NCBI RefSeq assembly: GCF_900475275.1
Contig: NZ_LS483364.1
Location: forward strand, 1,674,001 to 1,738,000
Source: Streptococcus sanguinis
Lineage (GTDB): Bacteria; Bacillota; Bacilli; Lactobacillales; Streptococcaceae
Direction: 5' to 3'
Length of the DNA: 64,000 nt
The notes beneath the pieces are model-generated. The model saw nothing but the letters and a program-made list of their open reading frames with translations. It was not told the DNA's origin and searched no databases. Position numbers and translations under genes: made by a program. This document shows, piece after piece, positions 40,435-50,493 of this stretch. The first letter of the stretch is position 1. Every line of letters starts with the position of its first letter.

Positions 40435-40950
40435 TTATAAACCTGGTGCTTGACCAATTTCAGCTGTCAGCATCCAGATAGTCTTTTCAAGGTCTGCCTT
40501 GGCACCGACAAAGATATCATTGGTTACATCGTCCCCTTCTTCGTCTGTTACATCCAAAGCTTCTTGGTAAAGCCCTGTCAGATAACGGAAAATCTCAATC
40601 ACACGCGCCAGGCTTTCTTCTACATCCTTGCTGAATTCACCAGCTTTTTCTTCAATATTGCTGTGTTGGATAAACTCGGTCAACGTAGAATAAGGCTTGC
40701 CTCCTAGTGTAATCAAGCGCTCGCTGACTTCATCCAAAGTTGTATCCAAAGTTTCCATGTATTCATCCATTTTTGGATGCCAAACCATGAAGCCTGCGCC
40801 ACGCATATACCAGTGAACTTGGTGAAGAGCGATATGAGCTGTATAAAGATCTGCCACAACTTGATTAAGAATAGCCTTAGTCTTTGGCAAAGCCTTTTGA
40901 TTGCTGAAAGTTGCTACGTCAGTTGCGGCACCATTTTTTACTTGTGTCAT
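40435..40950 (-). CDS. dpr: Dps-like peroxide resistance protein Dpr
   Basis: Ferritin-like dodecamer that oxidises and stores iron, protecting against hydrogen peroxide. The 171-residue protein shows the ferroxidase signature HQVHWYMRGAGFMVWHPKMDEYMETLDTTLDE with the expected His, Asp and Glu, and the LITLGGKPYSTLTEF segment. The promoter (TTGACT and TATAAT, 17-bp spacer) contains one Per box over the -10 and another in the leader, so it is a likely PerR target. S. sanguinis makes hydrogen peroxide itself, which fits a strong need. Confidence 0.95.
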   Translation of the reverse strand: MTQVKNGAATDVATFSNQKALPKTKAILNQVVADLYTAHIALHQVHWYMRGAGFMVWHPKMDEYMETLDTTLDEVSERLITLGGKPYSTLTEFIQHSNIEEKAGEFSKDVEESLARVIEIFRYLTGLYQEALDVTDEEGDDVTNDIFVGAKADLEKTIWMLTAEIGQAPGL

Positions 40951-40970
40951 TGTATTTACCTCGTTTTTAT

Positions 40971-40985
40971 TTATAATGATTCTAA
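40971..40985 (-). promoter_or_regulatory. Per box 2 of dpr (leader)
   Basis: TTATAATGATTCTAA matches TTANAATNATTNTAA at all 12 fixed positions. It lies downstream of the predicted transcription start, 20 bases before the dpr ATG. Confidence 0.8.
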
Positions 40986-41005
40986 TCTTTTTAGATTATG
41001 GTTTA

Positions 41006-41034
41006 ATTATAATGCTTCTAAATAAGAAAGTCAA
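41006..41034 (-). promoter_or_regulatory. dpr promoter overlapped by Per box 1
   Basis: Minus strand: TTGACT (41029-41034), 17-bp spacer, TATAAT (41006-41011). The sequence TTATAATGCTTCTAA (41007-41021) matches the Per box at 11 of 12 fixed positions and covers the -10 and half the spacer. Confidence 0.8.
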
Positions 41035-41101
41035 GACAAAAGATTCAAAAAAAGACTTTATTAGAAAAGTTGCAAAATTTCAGAATTTTTCTGTTTAAAA
41101 T

Positions 41102-41109
41102 TACGAATA
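41102..41109 (+). promoter_or_regulatory. ComX (SigX) combox of the prepilin peptidase gene
   Basis: TACGAATA, the exact streptococcal combox, lies seven bases before the ATG at 41117 and is preceded by a T-rich stretch. No sigma-A promoter or ribosome site is visible there. The gene is a known late-competence function, which supports the site. Confidence 0.85.
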
Positions 41110-41116
41110 AATAAGT

Positions 41117-41779
41117 ATGATTCATCTATACTTTTTTCTTATTGGCACTGTCTTTGCCTCATTCCTAGGCTTGGTCATCGACCGCTTCCCAGAGCGGTCT
41201 ATCATCACTCCCGCTAGCCATTGCAATGCCTGCGGGAAAAGATTGGCACCGCGTGATTTGATTCCTATTTTTTCTCAAGTCATGAACCGTCTTCGTTGCC
41301 GCTTCTGTGGAGACAAGATTCCCTTACGCTATTTATTTTTTGAATGTCTCTTGGGCGGTCTTTCTCTAGCAACTTCGCTTGGCACGATTTCCATCAGTCA
41401 ACTCCTACTATTCACCATGGGCTTGACCCTGGCCATCTACGATCAAAGAGAGCAGCAATATCCCCTGATGGTCTGGCTGATTTTTCAGCTTTTGCTGCTG
41501 ATGACAGCAGGCGTCAACCTTCTCATGCTCTTCTTTTTAGCCTTAGGACTTCTAGCCTTCTTTTATAATCTTCGTATTGGAGCTGGTGACTTTCTCTTTC
41601 TGGCGTCTTGCTCAGCCATTTTCAGCCTGACGGAGACTCTCATCCTGATCCAAATCGCTAGTTTCTCTGGCCTCGCCTGTTTCTGCTTTAAAAAGAAAAA
41701 AGACAGGCTGGCATTTGTACCCTGTCTTTTGTTTGGTGTTGTAGTTCTTATTTCTTATAAGCTGCTGCTGCTTGAATAA
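41117..41779 (+). CDS. pilD: Prepilin peptidase of the competence pilus
   Basis: Membrane aspartyl protease that cleaves and methylates ComG-type pseudopilins for DNA uptake (called cilC or cclA in pneumococcus). The 220 residues show an N-terminal helix and [13 protein letters not shown], a cytoplasmic four-cysteine site (C36, C39, C61, C64), catalytic D109 in [12 protein letters not shown] and D158 in the GAGD motif, and about seven hydrophobic segments. An exact combox stands seven bases upstream, so it should be induced only in competence and may be translated from a leaderless mRNA. Its 3' end overlaps trpA on the other strand by 32 bases. Confidence 0.93.
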   Translation: MIHLYFFLIGTVFASFLGLVIDRFPERSIITPASHCNACGKRLAPRDLIPIFSQVMNRLRCRFCGDKIPLRYLFFECLLGGLSLATSLGTISISQLLLFTMGLTLAIYDQREQQYPLMVWLIFQLLLLMTAGVNLLMLFFLALGLLAFFYNLRIGAGDFLFLASCSAIFSLTETLILIQIASFSGLACFCFKKKKDRLAFVPCLLFGVVVLISYKLLLLE

Positions 41780-42527
41780 AGCCTGCTATACTGGCGTCCT
41801 TTTCATGAAGAGCTTTGACAATCTTAGATCCGACAATGACTCCATCTGAGACTTGATTGAAGCGATCAACATCCTCTAAAGTTGAAACGCCAAAACCTGT
41901 CAGCACTGGAATCTCAGCAATATCATGGAGCTTGCTCAAATGCTGGTCCAAATCATTGCGGTAGCTTCCGCTCTTACCTGTCACACCGTTGATGGCTACA
42001 GCATAGATAAAACCTTCAGCTTCCTTGATCAGCTCCTGCTGACGTTCTAGTCCAGTCGTCAGGCTCACTAAAGGAATAAGAGCAAGATCTGAATCTTCCA
42101 GTAAAGGCAAGATGAAATTTCTGTGCTCGTAGGGCAAATCCGGAATGATCAATCCTTTAACCGGCGTCGTAGCCAAGTCCTTGACGAAATCTTTGAGACC
42201 GTACTGGAAAATAGGATTGAAGTAGGTCATGATAATGAGAGGAAGCTGAGTGTCCAAATTCTGCAAGCTTGCGATTAAAGACTTAGCCGAAGTATGGTGA
42301 CCCAGGCTTCTCAGACCGGCTTCTTCAATAACTGGCCCATCTGCAACAGGGTCTGAAAAAGGCAGACCGATTTCAATAGCTGACACACCCAAGTTTTCCA
42401 AAAATGAGATGGTTTCTGGTAATCCTGCCAAACCTTTCTCGTGATCACCAGCCATGATATATGGAAGGAAAATTCCCTTGCCTTCTCTTTTGATGGTTTC
42501 TAAATGCTGAGTGAGTGTTTTAGTCAT
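41748..42527 (-). CDS. trpA: Tryptophan synthase alpha subunit
   Basis: Cleaves indole-3-glycerol phosphate to indole, which channels to TrpB. It shows the catalytic Glu in [18 protein letters not shown] and the Asp in the same stretch, the [10 protein letters not shown] loop, and [18 protein letters not shown] start at the ATG at 42525-42527, which follows AAGGAGG inside the end of trpB (8-base overlap), giving 259 residues. Last gene of the trp operon; it overlaps the convergent prepilin peptidase gene. Confidence 0.97.
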   Translation of the reverse strand: MTKTLTQHLETIKREGKGIFLPYIMAGDHEKGLAGLPETISFLENLGVSAIEIGLPFSDPVADGPVIEEAGLRSLGHHTSAKSLIASLQNLDTQLPLIIMTYFNPIFQYGLKDFVKDLATTPVKGLIIPDLPYEHRNFILPLLEDSDLALIPLVSLTTGLERQQELIKEAEGFIYAVAINGVTGKSGSYRNDLDQHLSKLHDIAEIPVLTGFGVSTLEDVDRFNQVSDGVIVGSKIVKALHEKDASIAGFIQAAAAYKK

Positions 42528-43743
42528 GGGCACCTCCTTTTTGAGCCGCTTCACTTTCCAAGCGTTCCTTTACCTGAACGACATCCTTGTCACCACGACC
42601 GGATAGGCAGACGATCATTGATTTATCTGGTCCCAACTCCTTAGCCAACTTAACTGCGTAAGCAATAGCGTGACTAGACTCTAGAGCAGGAATAATCCCT
42701 TCAATACGAGACAGAAGTTGGAAGGCTTCCAAGGCTTCTTCATCTGTGACTGGGACATAAGTCGCGCGCTGAATAGCATTAAAATGAGAATGTTCGGGAC
42801 CGATGCCCGGATAGTCCAGCCCAGCAGAGATAGAGAAAGCTTCCAGAATCTGCCCTTGCTCATCCTGCAAGACATCCATCAAGGCACCGTGTAAAACACC
42901 CGGCCGGCCCTTGGTTAAGGTCGCAGCATGTTCATCTGTATCGATGCCTCGCCCAGCTGCTTCTGTTCCATACATAGCCACTGAGCTATCGTCTACAAAG
43001 GGATAAAAGAGTCCAATAGCATTAGAACCACCGCCAACACAGGCGACTAAAGCATCTGGTAATGCCCCTGCATTTTGCTCAGCAAACTGGCGCTTGGCCT
43101 CACGCCCAATCACACTCTGATAGTCACGGACAATCTCTGGGAAAGGATGGGGTCCTAAAGCTGAGCCCATAATATAGTGAGTATCATCAACCTGAGCCAC
43201 CCAAGCTCGCAAGGCGGCATTGACTGCATCCTTGAGGACTCGAGAGCCATCGGTCACAGACTCTACCTTGGCTCCCAGAAGTTCCATCCGAAAGACATTG
43301 AGGGCTTGGCGCTTGACATCTTCTTCGCCCATGTAGATAGTACAGTCCATGTTGAAAAGGGCTGCAGCAGTGGCTGTAGCTACTCCATGCTGACCCGCAC
43401 CAGTCTCCGCAATGATTTTCTTCTTGCCCATTCGCTTGGCTAATAGAACCTGACCTAGGGCATTATTGATTTTATGTGCCCCGGTATGGTTGAGGTCTTC
43501 CCGCTTCAGATAAATCTTAGCACCGCCAGCATAGGCTGTCAGATTTTTAGCAAAATAGAGAGGATTTTCTCGCCCTACATACTGCTTCAGCAACTCGTCC
43601 AGCTCAGCCTGAAAGGCTGGGTCTTTTTTACTCTCACGGTAGGCTTTATCCAGCTCCAAAACTGCTGTCATCAGCGTTTCAGGAACAAAGCGCCCACCAA
43701 ACTCACCGTAAAATCCTTCTTGATTGGGTTGATTATATGCCAT
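42520..43743 (-). CDS. trpB: Tryptophan synthase beta subunit
   Basis: PLP enzyme joining indole and serine. The 407-residue protein has [11 protein letters not shown], the PLP lysine in [14 protein letters not shown], the catalytic glutamate in [11 protein letters not shown], the phosphate loop [24 protein letters not shown], and C-terminal CLSGRGDKD. It is the operon-standard TrpB1. It overlaps trpF by 11 and trpA by 8 bases, so subunits are made together. A second trpB lies 5 kb upstream. Confidence 0.97.
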   Translation of the reverse strand: MAYNQPNQEGFYGEFGGRFVPETLMTAVLELDKAYRESKKDPAFQAELDELLKQYVGRENPLYFAKNLTAYAGGAKIYLKREDLNHTGAHKINNALGQVLLAKRMGKKKIIAETGAGQHGVATATAAALFNMDCTIYMGEEDVKRQALNVFRMELLGAKVESVTDGSRVLKDAVNAALRAWVAQVDDTHYIMGSALGPHPFPEIVRDYQSVIGREAKRQFAEQNAGALPDALVACVGGGSNAIGLFYPFVDDSSVAMYGTEAAGRGIDTDEHAATLTKGRPGVLHGALMDVLQDEQGQILEAFSISAGLDYPGIGPEHSHFNAIQRATYVPVTDEEALEAFQLLSRIEGIIPALESSHAIAYAVKLAKELGPDKSMIVCLSGRGDKDVVQVKERLESEAAQKGGAHD

Positions 43744-44320
43744 GTTTCACTCTTTCTATAAATTCTTTTATTTTCTCTAAGTCCTTCTGGCCGTCAGTTT
43801 CGACCCCGCTTGAGACATCAACTGCGTAAGGGGCAAAGTGCTGAATCGCTTCTCGGACATTTCCTGCATTCAAACCACCGGCAATAAAGAAGGGCTGGTG
43901 GATTTGATTCTTGTCAAAAGATTGCCAATCAAAGGTCTGACCACTACCAGCAAGAGGTGCATCAAAGAGCAGGTAGTCCGCTTGTTGGCTGACATCTTTT
44001 AACGCTCCCTTGACCTGATAAGCTCGAATAACCGGCCGGCCAATCTCAGTCAGAAGATCTTCATTAAAATCGCCATGAATCTGCACCAAATCGAGATTTG
44101 CCACTGAAATAGCTTCCTGTAGCTCTGCCAAGCTCGGAGAGACGAAAACTCCTACCTTTCGGACAGCAGGCGGCACCAAGACAGCTAGCTTCTGAGCTTG
44201 CTCCAAACTGACCCTCCGACGGCTCTCAGCAAAGACAAAGCCAATGTAATCTGCACCAGCCTGGCATGCTGTTTCCACAGCGCTAGCCGTTGATAAGCCG
44301 CAAATCTTAACCTTTGTCAA
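43733..44320 (-). CDS. trpF: Phosphoribosylanthranilate isomerase
   Basis: TIM-barrel isomerase of tryptophan synthesis. The 195 residues show [15 protein letters not shown] with the catalytic cysteine, [23 protein letters not shown], and the catalytic aspartate region [15 protein letters not shown]. It overlaps trpC by 14 bases. Normal length. Confidence 0.96.
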   Translation of the reverse strand: MTKVKICGLSTASAVETACQAGADYIGFVFAESRRRVSLEQAQKLAVLVPPAVRKVGVFVSPSLAELQEAISVANLDLVQIHGDFNEDLLTEIGRPVIRAYQVKGALKDVSQQADYLLFDAPLAGSGQTFDWQSFDKNQIHQPFFIAGGLNAGNVREAIQHFAPYAVDVSSGVETDGQKDLEKIKEFIERVKHGI

Positions 44321-45074
44321 TTTTCAGCTCCTTAATTTTTTCTGCCACATCCTCTGCCTGCATCAGGGCTGTTCCGACTAGAACCGCATGGAAATAAGGA
44401 GCTACTAGCTCAGCATCTTCCTTGCTGAAAATCGCTGACTCTGATACGTAAACCCTGTCATCTTTGAAATGGGCAGATAGCTGAAGACTTGTATTGATAT
44501 CTGTCTCAAAAGTGACTAGATTGCGGTTATTGACACCGATAATCCGAGCTCCTATTCTATGGGCAGTTTCCAGCTCCGCCAGATTATGAGTTTCGACCAG
44601 AACTTCCAGGCCTAAACCTGCCGCAAAATCATAAAGTTCTTGCAGCCGCTTTTCAGACAAGGCAGCCACAATCAGAAGAATAACTGTCGCTCCGGCATTG
44701 CGGGCACGAACAATCTGCTTTTCATCAATAATAAAGTCCTTATTGAGGGTCGGAATGGTCACTTGACTGGAAATCTCTCTCAGGTAATCCAGATGTCCTT
44801 TGAAGAAAATCTCATCTGTCAAAACCGAAATCATAGCTGCACCGCATCGTTCATAGGTGCGAGCCTGCTCAACAATATCCACACCGAGATTAATATCTCC
44901 CAGACTTGGACTGGCTTTTTTGACCTCAGCAATTAACTGCAGCTCTTGAGGATGGTTTTTAAGATATTCATAGAGGGAATAGGTCGAGCGCAGAGGTTGC
45001 AGCTCTTCATAGGACATAGCAGCCACTTCCTGCTCTTTTTGCTTTAGAATGGTCGGGAGAAATTCTTTGCTCAT
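44307..45074 (-). CDS. trpC: Indole-3-glycerol-phosphate synthase
   Basis: Closes the indole ring. The 255 residues show [15 protein letters not shown], the [13 protein letters not shown] strand, [12 protein letters not shown] with the catalytic lysine, [13 protein letters not shown], and [15 protein letters not shown]. Monofunctional, with trpF as a separate gene. It overlaps trpD by 4 bases. Confidence 0.97.
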   Translation of the reverse strand: MSKEFLPTILKQKEQEVAAMSYEELQPLRSTYSLYEYLKNHPQELQLIAEVKKASPSLGDINLGVDIVEQARTYERCGAAMISVLTDEIFFKGHLDYLREISSQVTIPTLNKDFIIDEKQIVRARNAGATVILLIVAALSEKRLQELYDFAAGLGLEVLVETHNLAELETAHRIGARIIGVNNRNLVTFETDINTSLQLSAHFKDDRVYVSESAIFSKEDAELVAPYFHAVLVGTALMQAEDVAEKIKELKIDKG

Positions 45075-46075
45075 TTTTGATACTCCTGTAGTTGCTTGAG
45101 TTTTTCAGAGGCTGCGCCGCTGGCGATCACTTGGCGGGCCAAAGCTATTCCTGCTTCTATATTGTCTGATTTTCCATTAGCGTAGAAACCCATTCCCGCA
45201 TTCAGAACTGTCGTTTCTAGATAGGGGCTGGCTTGATTTTGCAGGACAGATAGCAGAATTTCTGCATTTTCCTTGGCATTGCCTCCACGAATCGCTTCAA
45301 GAGGTATCTCTTTCATGCCAATATCTGACGGCAGAAAGCTGTGCAGGCTGATTTGCCCATCTGCCAGCAGAGCATACTGGGTACGACCATGAAGACCCGC
45401 CTCGTCAAGACCATCCGGCCCCGACACGACTACTGCACGTTTGCGGCCCATATTTTTCAAGACCTCTGCTGTGCTCTCTAGCATATCCGGCCGGCTGGTT
45501 CCCAAAAGCTGAGTTTCTAGACTCATGGGATGGATGAGCGGACCGGTTAGATTCATGATAGTGGGAATGCCGAGACTAAGGCGGGCTGGCATGATATATT
45601 TCATTGCTGGGTGCATATTCTTTGCAAAGAGAAAGACGATACCTGTCTGCTCAAAAACCTTGCCCAAGCTAGCAGCATCCAAGTCTAGATTGATACCCAG
45701 AGCTTCTAAGACATCAGCTGAGCCTGACTTAGAAGAAATGGAGCGATTGCCGTGCTTAGCCATCTTAATCCCGCCACCTGCCAGTACAAAAGCTGCCGTA
45801 GTCGAAATATTGAAGCTGAAAGACTTGTCTCCGCCGGTACCGCAATTGTCCATGGCAGTGCGAATAGTGGTCGGAATCTGCTTAGCATGGCCTCGCATTA
45901 CCTGAGCTAAAGCAGTTCGTTCCTCAATCGTCTCCCCCTTCATCTTAAGCCCCAGCAAGAAAGCTACAATTTGAGACTCTGTCACCCGTCCAGTGACAAT
46001 ACGCTCAATCACATCTGTCATCTCAGCGCTGCTTAAATCCTTAAAATCAGCTAGTTTTGCAATTATCTCTTTCAT
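45071..46075 (-). CDS. trpD: Anthranilate phosphoribosyltransferase
   Basis: Transfers the phosphoribosyl group to anthranilate. The 334 residues show the PRPP loop [17 protein letters not shown], the [21 protein letters not shown] motif, and the [26 protein letters not shown] region. It starts 10 bases after trpG and overlaps trpC by 4 bases. Confidence 0.97.
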   Translation of the reverse strand: MKEIIAKLADFKDLSSAEMTDVIERIVTGRVTESQIVAFLLGLKMKGETIEERTALAQVMRGHAKQIPTTIRTAMDNCGTGGDKSFSFNISTTAAFVLAGGGIKMAKHGNRSISSKSGSADVLEALGINLDLDAASLGKVFEQTGIVFLFAKNMHPAMKYIMPARLSLGIPTIMNLTGPLIHPMSLETQLLGTSRPDMLESTAEVLKNMGRKRAVVVSGPDGLDEAGLHGRTQYALLADGQISLHSFLPSDIGMKEIPLEAIRGGNAKENAEILLSVLQNQASPYLETTVLNAGMGFYANGKSDNIEAGIALARQVIASGAASEKLKQLQEYQK

Positions 46076-46085
46076 ACATACTCCT

Positions 46086-46649
46086 TTATTTTACTAAATC
46101 GATGAAATTCTTGATAGACGACAAGCCGTCCGGCGTGCCAATACTTTCTGGATGATACTGAAAACCATAAATAGGCAGACTCCTGTGCTGGATAGCCATG
46201 ATCGAGTTATCATCAGCCGCCCGAGCCGTCACTTCAAAGTCCTCCGGCATCTCTTCGATTAAAATCGAATGATAGCGCATGACTGGTTGCTCATCCTCTA
46301 GACCCTCATAGATAGGAGAATTCCCCTCAAAGCGCAGAATACTTTGCTTGCCGTGCATGACTTTAGGAGCCAAACCTAGCTTGCCGCCAAATACTTCTGC
46401 AATGGCTTGGTGCCCCAAGCAAATCCCCAAAATCGGCTTTTTACCAGTAAAATCGCGGATAAGCTCTTCCATCCGTCCTGCATCTGCTGGCCAGCCTGGA
46501 CCTGGAGACAGAACCAAAGCATCTGCTTCTTCTGCCGCTTGATAAAGACCTGCATCATCATTTCGCAAGACCCTAACTTCTGCAAAATTGCCGATATATT
46601 GGGCTAGATTGTAAGTAAAAGAATCATAATTATCAATCAATAAAATCAT
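46086..46649 (-). CDS. trpG: Anthranilate synthase component II (glutamine amidotransferase)
   Basis: Supplies ammonia from glutamine to TrpE. The 187 residues show [13 protein letters not shown], the oxyanion [10 protein letters not shown] stretch, the nucleophile [11 protein letters not shown] and the catalytic pair in [12 protein letters not shown]. Such subunits can also be shared with p-aminobenzoate synthesis. It overlaps trpE by 4 bases. Confidence 0.96.
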   Translation of the reverse strand: MILLIDNYDSFTYNLAQYIGNFAEVRVLRNDDAGLYQAAEEADALVLSPGPGWPADAGRMEELIRDFTGKKPILGICLGHQAIAEVFGGKLGLAPKVMHGKQSILRFEGNSPIYEGLEDEQPVMRYHSILIEEMPEDFEVTARAADDNSIMAIQHRSLPIYGFQYHPESIGTPDGLSSIKNFIDLVK

Positions 46650-48004
46650 TGCATCTCTCCTATCTTGGTCATTGATTTGGCCTTATTGATGGTTTCTTGG
46701 TATTCATTAGCAGGGATCGAGTCATAAACAATACCCGCTCCAGCTTGAACGTAAGCTCTGCCATTTTTCAAAATCATGGTCCGAATAGCGATGGCAAAAT
46801 CCATATCACCTGTCGCAGACAGATAGCCGATAGCCCCCGCATAAACGCCACGTTTTTCCTGCTCCAACTCATAAATTCGCTTCATGGCTCGAATCTTAGG
46901 CGCACCCGAGACGGTGCCGGCCGGCAGGGTTGACTTGAGCGCATCCATAGCTGTCAGTTGAGGCAGAAGCTGACCACGGACCACACTGGTCAGGTGCATG
47001 ACATAGCGGAAATACTCTACCTCCATGTACTTAGTGACTTCCACGCTGTTATTCTGGGCAATTTTACCGATATCATTACGCCCCAAATCAACTAACATAC
47101 GGTGCTCCGCCACTTCCTTCTCGTCAGCCAGCAACTCCTTCGCCAAGGCTTTATCTTCTCTTTCATCCTGCCCGCGCGGTCTGGTCCCAGCGATAGGATT
47201 GGTCGTAACCTGCCCCTGCTTGACAGAGACCAGACTTTCTGGGCTGGCTCCGATAATCTGATAATCCCCGAAATCATAAAAGTAGAGATAGTTGGAAGGG
47301 TTGGTCACACGCAGATTGCGATAGTAATCCAGCGGCCTACCAGAATATTCTGCTGAAAACCGCTGACTGAGCACACATTGGAACATGTCTCCCTGCCGAA
47401 TCAAGCTACGCGCTTCTTCCACCATTTTTTCAAAAGCGGTCTGCTCGATGTGACTCTGGAAGTTCAAACTGGACAGTTCCAGTGGTGAAAATTCATCTAC
47501 CGCTGGCTGCGCCAGCTCAACCATAATCCTCTCCAGACTAGCAGCCAAATCAGCTTCGCTTCGGTCGCTGTAGAGCGCCTCCTCAAGGATATAGACCTTG
47601 TCTTTTTTATGATCAAAAACCATGTAACTCTCATAGACGAAAAAGTGCATATCCGGCGTCCCAATCACATCAGCTGGAATCTGACCAATCTCCTCATAGA
47701 GGGAAATCATATCGTAGCCAACAAAACCGATGGTTCCACCACCAAAAGGCAAGTCTGAATGATGATTTTTCTTTACTGCCAACTCATGCAGATAGTCCAA
47801 TGGATCTGCCTCAATTACTTGCCCGTTCTTTGTTAACAGGCCATTTTCATAGCGGATTTCAAAGACTGGGTTATAGGCTAGGATAGAAAAGCGAGCCGTC
47901 TCGCTATCTCTCGGAATACTTTCCAAAATCACCTTGTGGTCGCCCTGAATCCGCATATAAGCCAAAATCGGCGATAAAATATCAGCTGGTAAAATCTTTT
48001 GCAT
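46646..48004 (-). CDS. trpE: Anthranilate synthase component I
   Basis: Converts chorismate to anthranilate. In 452 residues the N-terminal domain has the VILESIPRD stretch, equivalent to the LLES motif that binds the feedback inhibitor tryptophan, and the C-terminal chorismate domain has NPIAGTRPRG, EHRMLVDLGRNDIGK and AGTVSGAPKIRAM. First gene of trpEGDCFBA. A tryptophan T-box with a strong terminator lies directly upstream. Confidence 0.97.
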   Translation of the reverse strand: MQKILPADILSPILAYMRIQGDHKVILESIPRDSETARFSILAYNPVFEIRYENGLLTKNGQVIEADPLDYLHELAVKKNHHSDLPFGGGTIGFVGYDMISLYEEIGQIPADVIGTPDMHFFVYESYMVFDHKKDKVYILEEALYSDRSEADLAASLERIMVELAQPAVDEFSPLELSSLNFQSHIEQTAFEKMVEEARSLIRQGDMFQCVLSQRFSAEYSGRPLDYYRNLRVTNPSNYLYFYDFGDYQIIGASPESLVSVKQGQVTTNPIAGTRPRGQDEREDKALAKELLADEKEVAEHRMLVDLGRNDIGKIAQNNSVEVTKYMEVEYFRYVMHLTSVVRGQLLPQLTAMDALKSTLPAGTVSGAPKIRAMKRIYELEQEKRGVYAGAIGYLSATGDMDFAIAIRTMILKNGRAYVQAGAGIVYDSIPANEYQETINKAKSMTKIGEMQ

Positions 48005-48089
48005 AATGTTTCTTTCTATTTAATCAAAAACGTTTAAGGAGGAACAATCTGCTAGCCATGACTGCATTCACAAGAACAGATAGCACCTG

Positions 48090-48400
48090 TCCACGGTCAT
48101 AACTTGCTCCAAAACTACAGAAAAACGCCCGCACAGTTCATCCTGTGAGGGCGTATCATCGCGGTGCCACCTCAGTTATGGAGTTTTTAGGCTCCACATC
48201 TCATTTACTTATTTACAGTCATTTAGATTCCTTTTAGTAGAAGGCAGCATACTATTTTACAGCAAAGCATGCTAACAAAATGATAAAAGATCAACTAAAG
48301 GACTAAATTTTGACTCCAGCAGCCCATTTCATAACTTCTCCTGCCTGTTTACAGCAACCACAGACTCTCTAAAAGGAGGGATGTTACTACTCTTCTGCTG
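48090..48400 (-). promoter_or_regulatory. Tryptophan T-box leader of trpE
   Basis: The T-box core GAGGTGGCACCGCG lies at 48160-48173 and the terminator CGCCCTCACAG/CTGTGCGGGCG followed by TTTTT at about 48121-48153. In stem I the sequence ATGAAATGGGCTG places UGG (48324-48326), the tryptophan codon, in the specifier position. Near-identical flanking sequence occurs in the trpB2 leader. No strong promoter is seen before it; read-through from trpB2 is possible. Confidence 0.92.
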
Positions 48401-48406
48401 GGTATT

Positions 48407-49588
48407 TTATTTTCGTTTTTCTAGATAGTCGGCAATGGCTGCCACATCCTTATCTCCACGACCGGATACATTGATAATGATGATTTGGTCAGATGACAAT
48501 TGCGGAGCTCGCTTGATAGCTTCAGCAATGGCATGAGAGCTTTCGATTGCCGGCAAAATCCCTTCCTTTTGTGTCAAGAGGAGCAAGGCATCCACAGCTT
48601 CATCATCTGTCGCGGCTACATATTCTACTCGACCAGAATCTTTAAAGAAAGCATGTTCGGGACCAACTCCAGGATAGTCCAAGCCTGCTGAAATCGAGTA
48701 AACCGGCGCCACCTGACCATCTTCAGCAAAGACAGCGTAAGTCTTCATACCATCCACTACTCCGACACTTCCCTTGGTCATGGTCGCTGCATGCTGGTCT
48801 GTATCAAGACCACGCCCAGCTGCTTCAACTCCCACTAACTTAACTTCTTCATCTGCCACATACTGAGAGAAGGCGCCGATAGCATTGGAGCCGCCACCTA
48901 CGCAGGCAATAACATAGTCCGGCAAGCGGCCTTCCTTGTCCAAAATCTGCTGGCGAGATTCTTCACTGATCACCTTTTGGAACTCATGGACAATCGTCGG
49001 ATAAGGATGAGGTCCGACAGCCGAACCCAAAACATAGAAGGCTTCCAAATCATTCATCCAAGCCCCAAAGGCTGCGTCAACAGCATCCTTGAGGGTTTTG
49101 GTGCCTGTTTCCACTGCATGAACAGTCGCTCCCATCATTTCCATGCGGAAAACATTGAGGCGCTGGCGTTCTACATCCTCTGCACCCATGTAAACATCGC
49201 ACTTCATACCAAACTTAGCTGCGGCTGCCGCAGTTGCCACACCATGTTGGCCAGCTCCAGTTTCAGCGATGACTCGGGTCTTGCCCATGCGCTTAGCTAG
49301 TAAAATCTGCCCCAAAACATTATTGAGCTTGTGAGAGCCCAGATGATTGAGATCTTCCCGCTTCAGATAAATCTTAGCTCCGCCCAGATGCTGAGTCAGA
49401 CTTTCTGCAAAGTAGAGCGGAGTTTCCCGGCCTGAATAATCTGCCAAATAATGCCGGTATTCATTTAAAAATTCTGGGTCATCCTTATACTTCTCAAAAG
49501 TCGCTTCTAATTCATCCAGCAAGGCTTGGATAGGCTCCGGTACAAAGGAGCCGCCGAATTGTCCAAAATATCCTTTAGTTTCTGTCAT
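48407..49588 (-). CDS. trpB: Second tryptophan synthase beta subunit (TrpB paralogue)
   Basis: A full-length 393-residue TrpB with [13 protein letters not shown], the PLP lysine in [14 protein letters not shown], catalytic glutamate in [35 protein letters not shown] and NVSGRGDKD. It is TrpB1-like, not the TrpB2 class. It differs clearly from the operon trpB; for example HTGAHK becomes HLGSHK, and segments such as [11 protein letters not shown] and DGMK resemble enterobacterial TrpB as I recall it. It has its own consensus promoter and Trp T-box and no adjacent trpA. It could use free indole, serve as a second partner for TrpA, or have come by transfer. Confidence 0.93.
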   Translation of the reverse strand: MTETKGYFGQFGGSFVPEPIQALLDELEATFEKYKDDPEFLNEYRHYLADYSGRETPLYFAESLTQHLGGAKIYLKREDLNHLGSHKLNNVLGQILLAKRMGKTRVIAETGAGQHGVATAAAAAKFGMKCDVYMGAEDVERQRLNVFRMEMMGATVHAVETGTKTLKDAVDAAFGAWMNDLEAFYVLGSAVGPHPYPTIVHEFQKVISEESRQQILDKEGRLPDYVIACVGGGSNAIGAFSQYVADEEVKLVGVEAAGRGLDTDQHAATMTKGSVGVVDGMKTYAVFAEDGQVAPVYSISAGLDYPGVGPEHAFFKDSGRVEYVAATDDEAVDALLLLTQKEGILPAIESSHAIAEAIKRAPQLSSDQIIIINVSGRGDKDVAAIADYLEKRK

Positions 49589-49599
49589 CTTGATTGCCT

Positions 49600-49875
49600 C
49601 TTTTCTTTATTTTCAAACAAAACAAAAGCCCACACACAGAAAAATCTGTGTGAGGGCGTAAAATCGCGGTGCCACCTCAATTATGGAGCAAAGTATAGAC
49701 TGCCTCCATATCTCTGTCTTGTCTAACAACAAGCTGCACTGTAAGGTGTGCTCACCGAATTTTTATTGCTTCAAATTCATTTTTTGCATCAGCCCACTTC
49801 ATAATCTTCCACTGCCTGTTTCCACCAACCACAGGCTCCCTGAAAGTAGAAAAAATTATTACTTTTCTGATGATT
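49600..49875 (-). promoter_or_regulatory. Tryptophan T-box leader of the second trpB
   Basis: Core GAGGTGGCACCGCG at 49665-49678; terminator GCCCTCACACAG/CTGTGTGTGGGC followed by TTTTG at about 49624-49656; specifier UGG at 49794-49796 inside ATGAAGTGGGCTG. The specifier-loop region and T-box are nearly the same as those of the trpE leader, which points to duplication. Confidence 0.92.
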
Positions 49876-49881
49876 TATTTT

Positions 49882-49910
49882 ATTATAGGCCTTTCCCTTT
49901 TTCTTGTCAA
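49882..49910 (-). promoter_or_regulatory. Consensus sigma-A promoter of the second trpB
   Basis: Minus strand: TTGACA (49905-49910), 17-bp spacer, TATAAT (49882-49887). Both hexamers are perfect. It lies just before the T-box leader. Confidence 0.9.
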
Positions 49911-49977
49911 GAAAAAATTTTATTTTTTCTTCTAAATCCGAACCTTTCTCTTGCTAGTCTCTTTTGAAAGCGTCGCC

Positions 49978-50493
49978 TTAACGATTTTTCCAGATTTTTT
50001 GACCAAGCTGAAAAGCCCGCCAAGCCAGATAACCACCCAAAGTATTGGTCCAGAGATCATCGATTTCAAAGACTCGATTGGCGTTGATAAGAAGATCCAG
50101 CAGAATCTGAGTCACTTCGATAGACAGACTCATCCCAAAGCTCAGCCATACAATCTTCTTGGTCTTCCGCAATTTCGGAAAGAGGCAAAGCAATTGAAAA
50201 ATTAAGGGCGATAGCAGAAAGATATTGGCTAGATTTTGGATAAAGACCTTGACCAGCTGAATCCAAGAAGTAATCTCTCCAATATTGACAAAGGAGTTAA
50301 AAGGGATTAACAAAACCACTATTCGGCCAAAATACTGGACTCCCGGCGTCTCCATTCCCGGCTCCGGAACCTGAGGAATAAAGCACAGGATGCAAAGCAT
50401 CAAGAAATAGAGCCAGCTTCCCCCTACCAGCAATTTCCGTCCCTTAGCAGTCAGCTCACCAGCTGAAGTCAGATAGTTCTTAAGGCTGAACAT
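49978..50493 (-). CDS. VanZ family membrane protein
   Basis: A 171-residue integral membrane protein with about four hydrophobic segments ([64 protein letters not shown]) and the VanZ-like [17 protein letters not shown] motif near the end. VanZ-like proteins are linked to teicoplanin resistance in enterococci, but chromosomal homologues have no proven role. It overlaps rlmN by 14 bases, so it is cotranscribed with it. Confidence 0.88.
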   Translation of the reverse strand: MFSLKNYLTSAGELTAKGRKLLVGGSWLYFLMLCILCFIPQVPEPGMETPGVQYFGRIVVLLIPFNSFVNIGEITSWIQLVKVFIQNLANIFLLSPLIFQLLCLFPKLRKTKKIVWLSFGMSLSIEVTQILLDLLINANRVFEIDDLWTNTLGGYLAWRAFQLGQKIWKNR

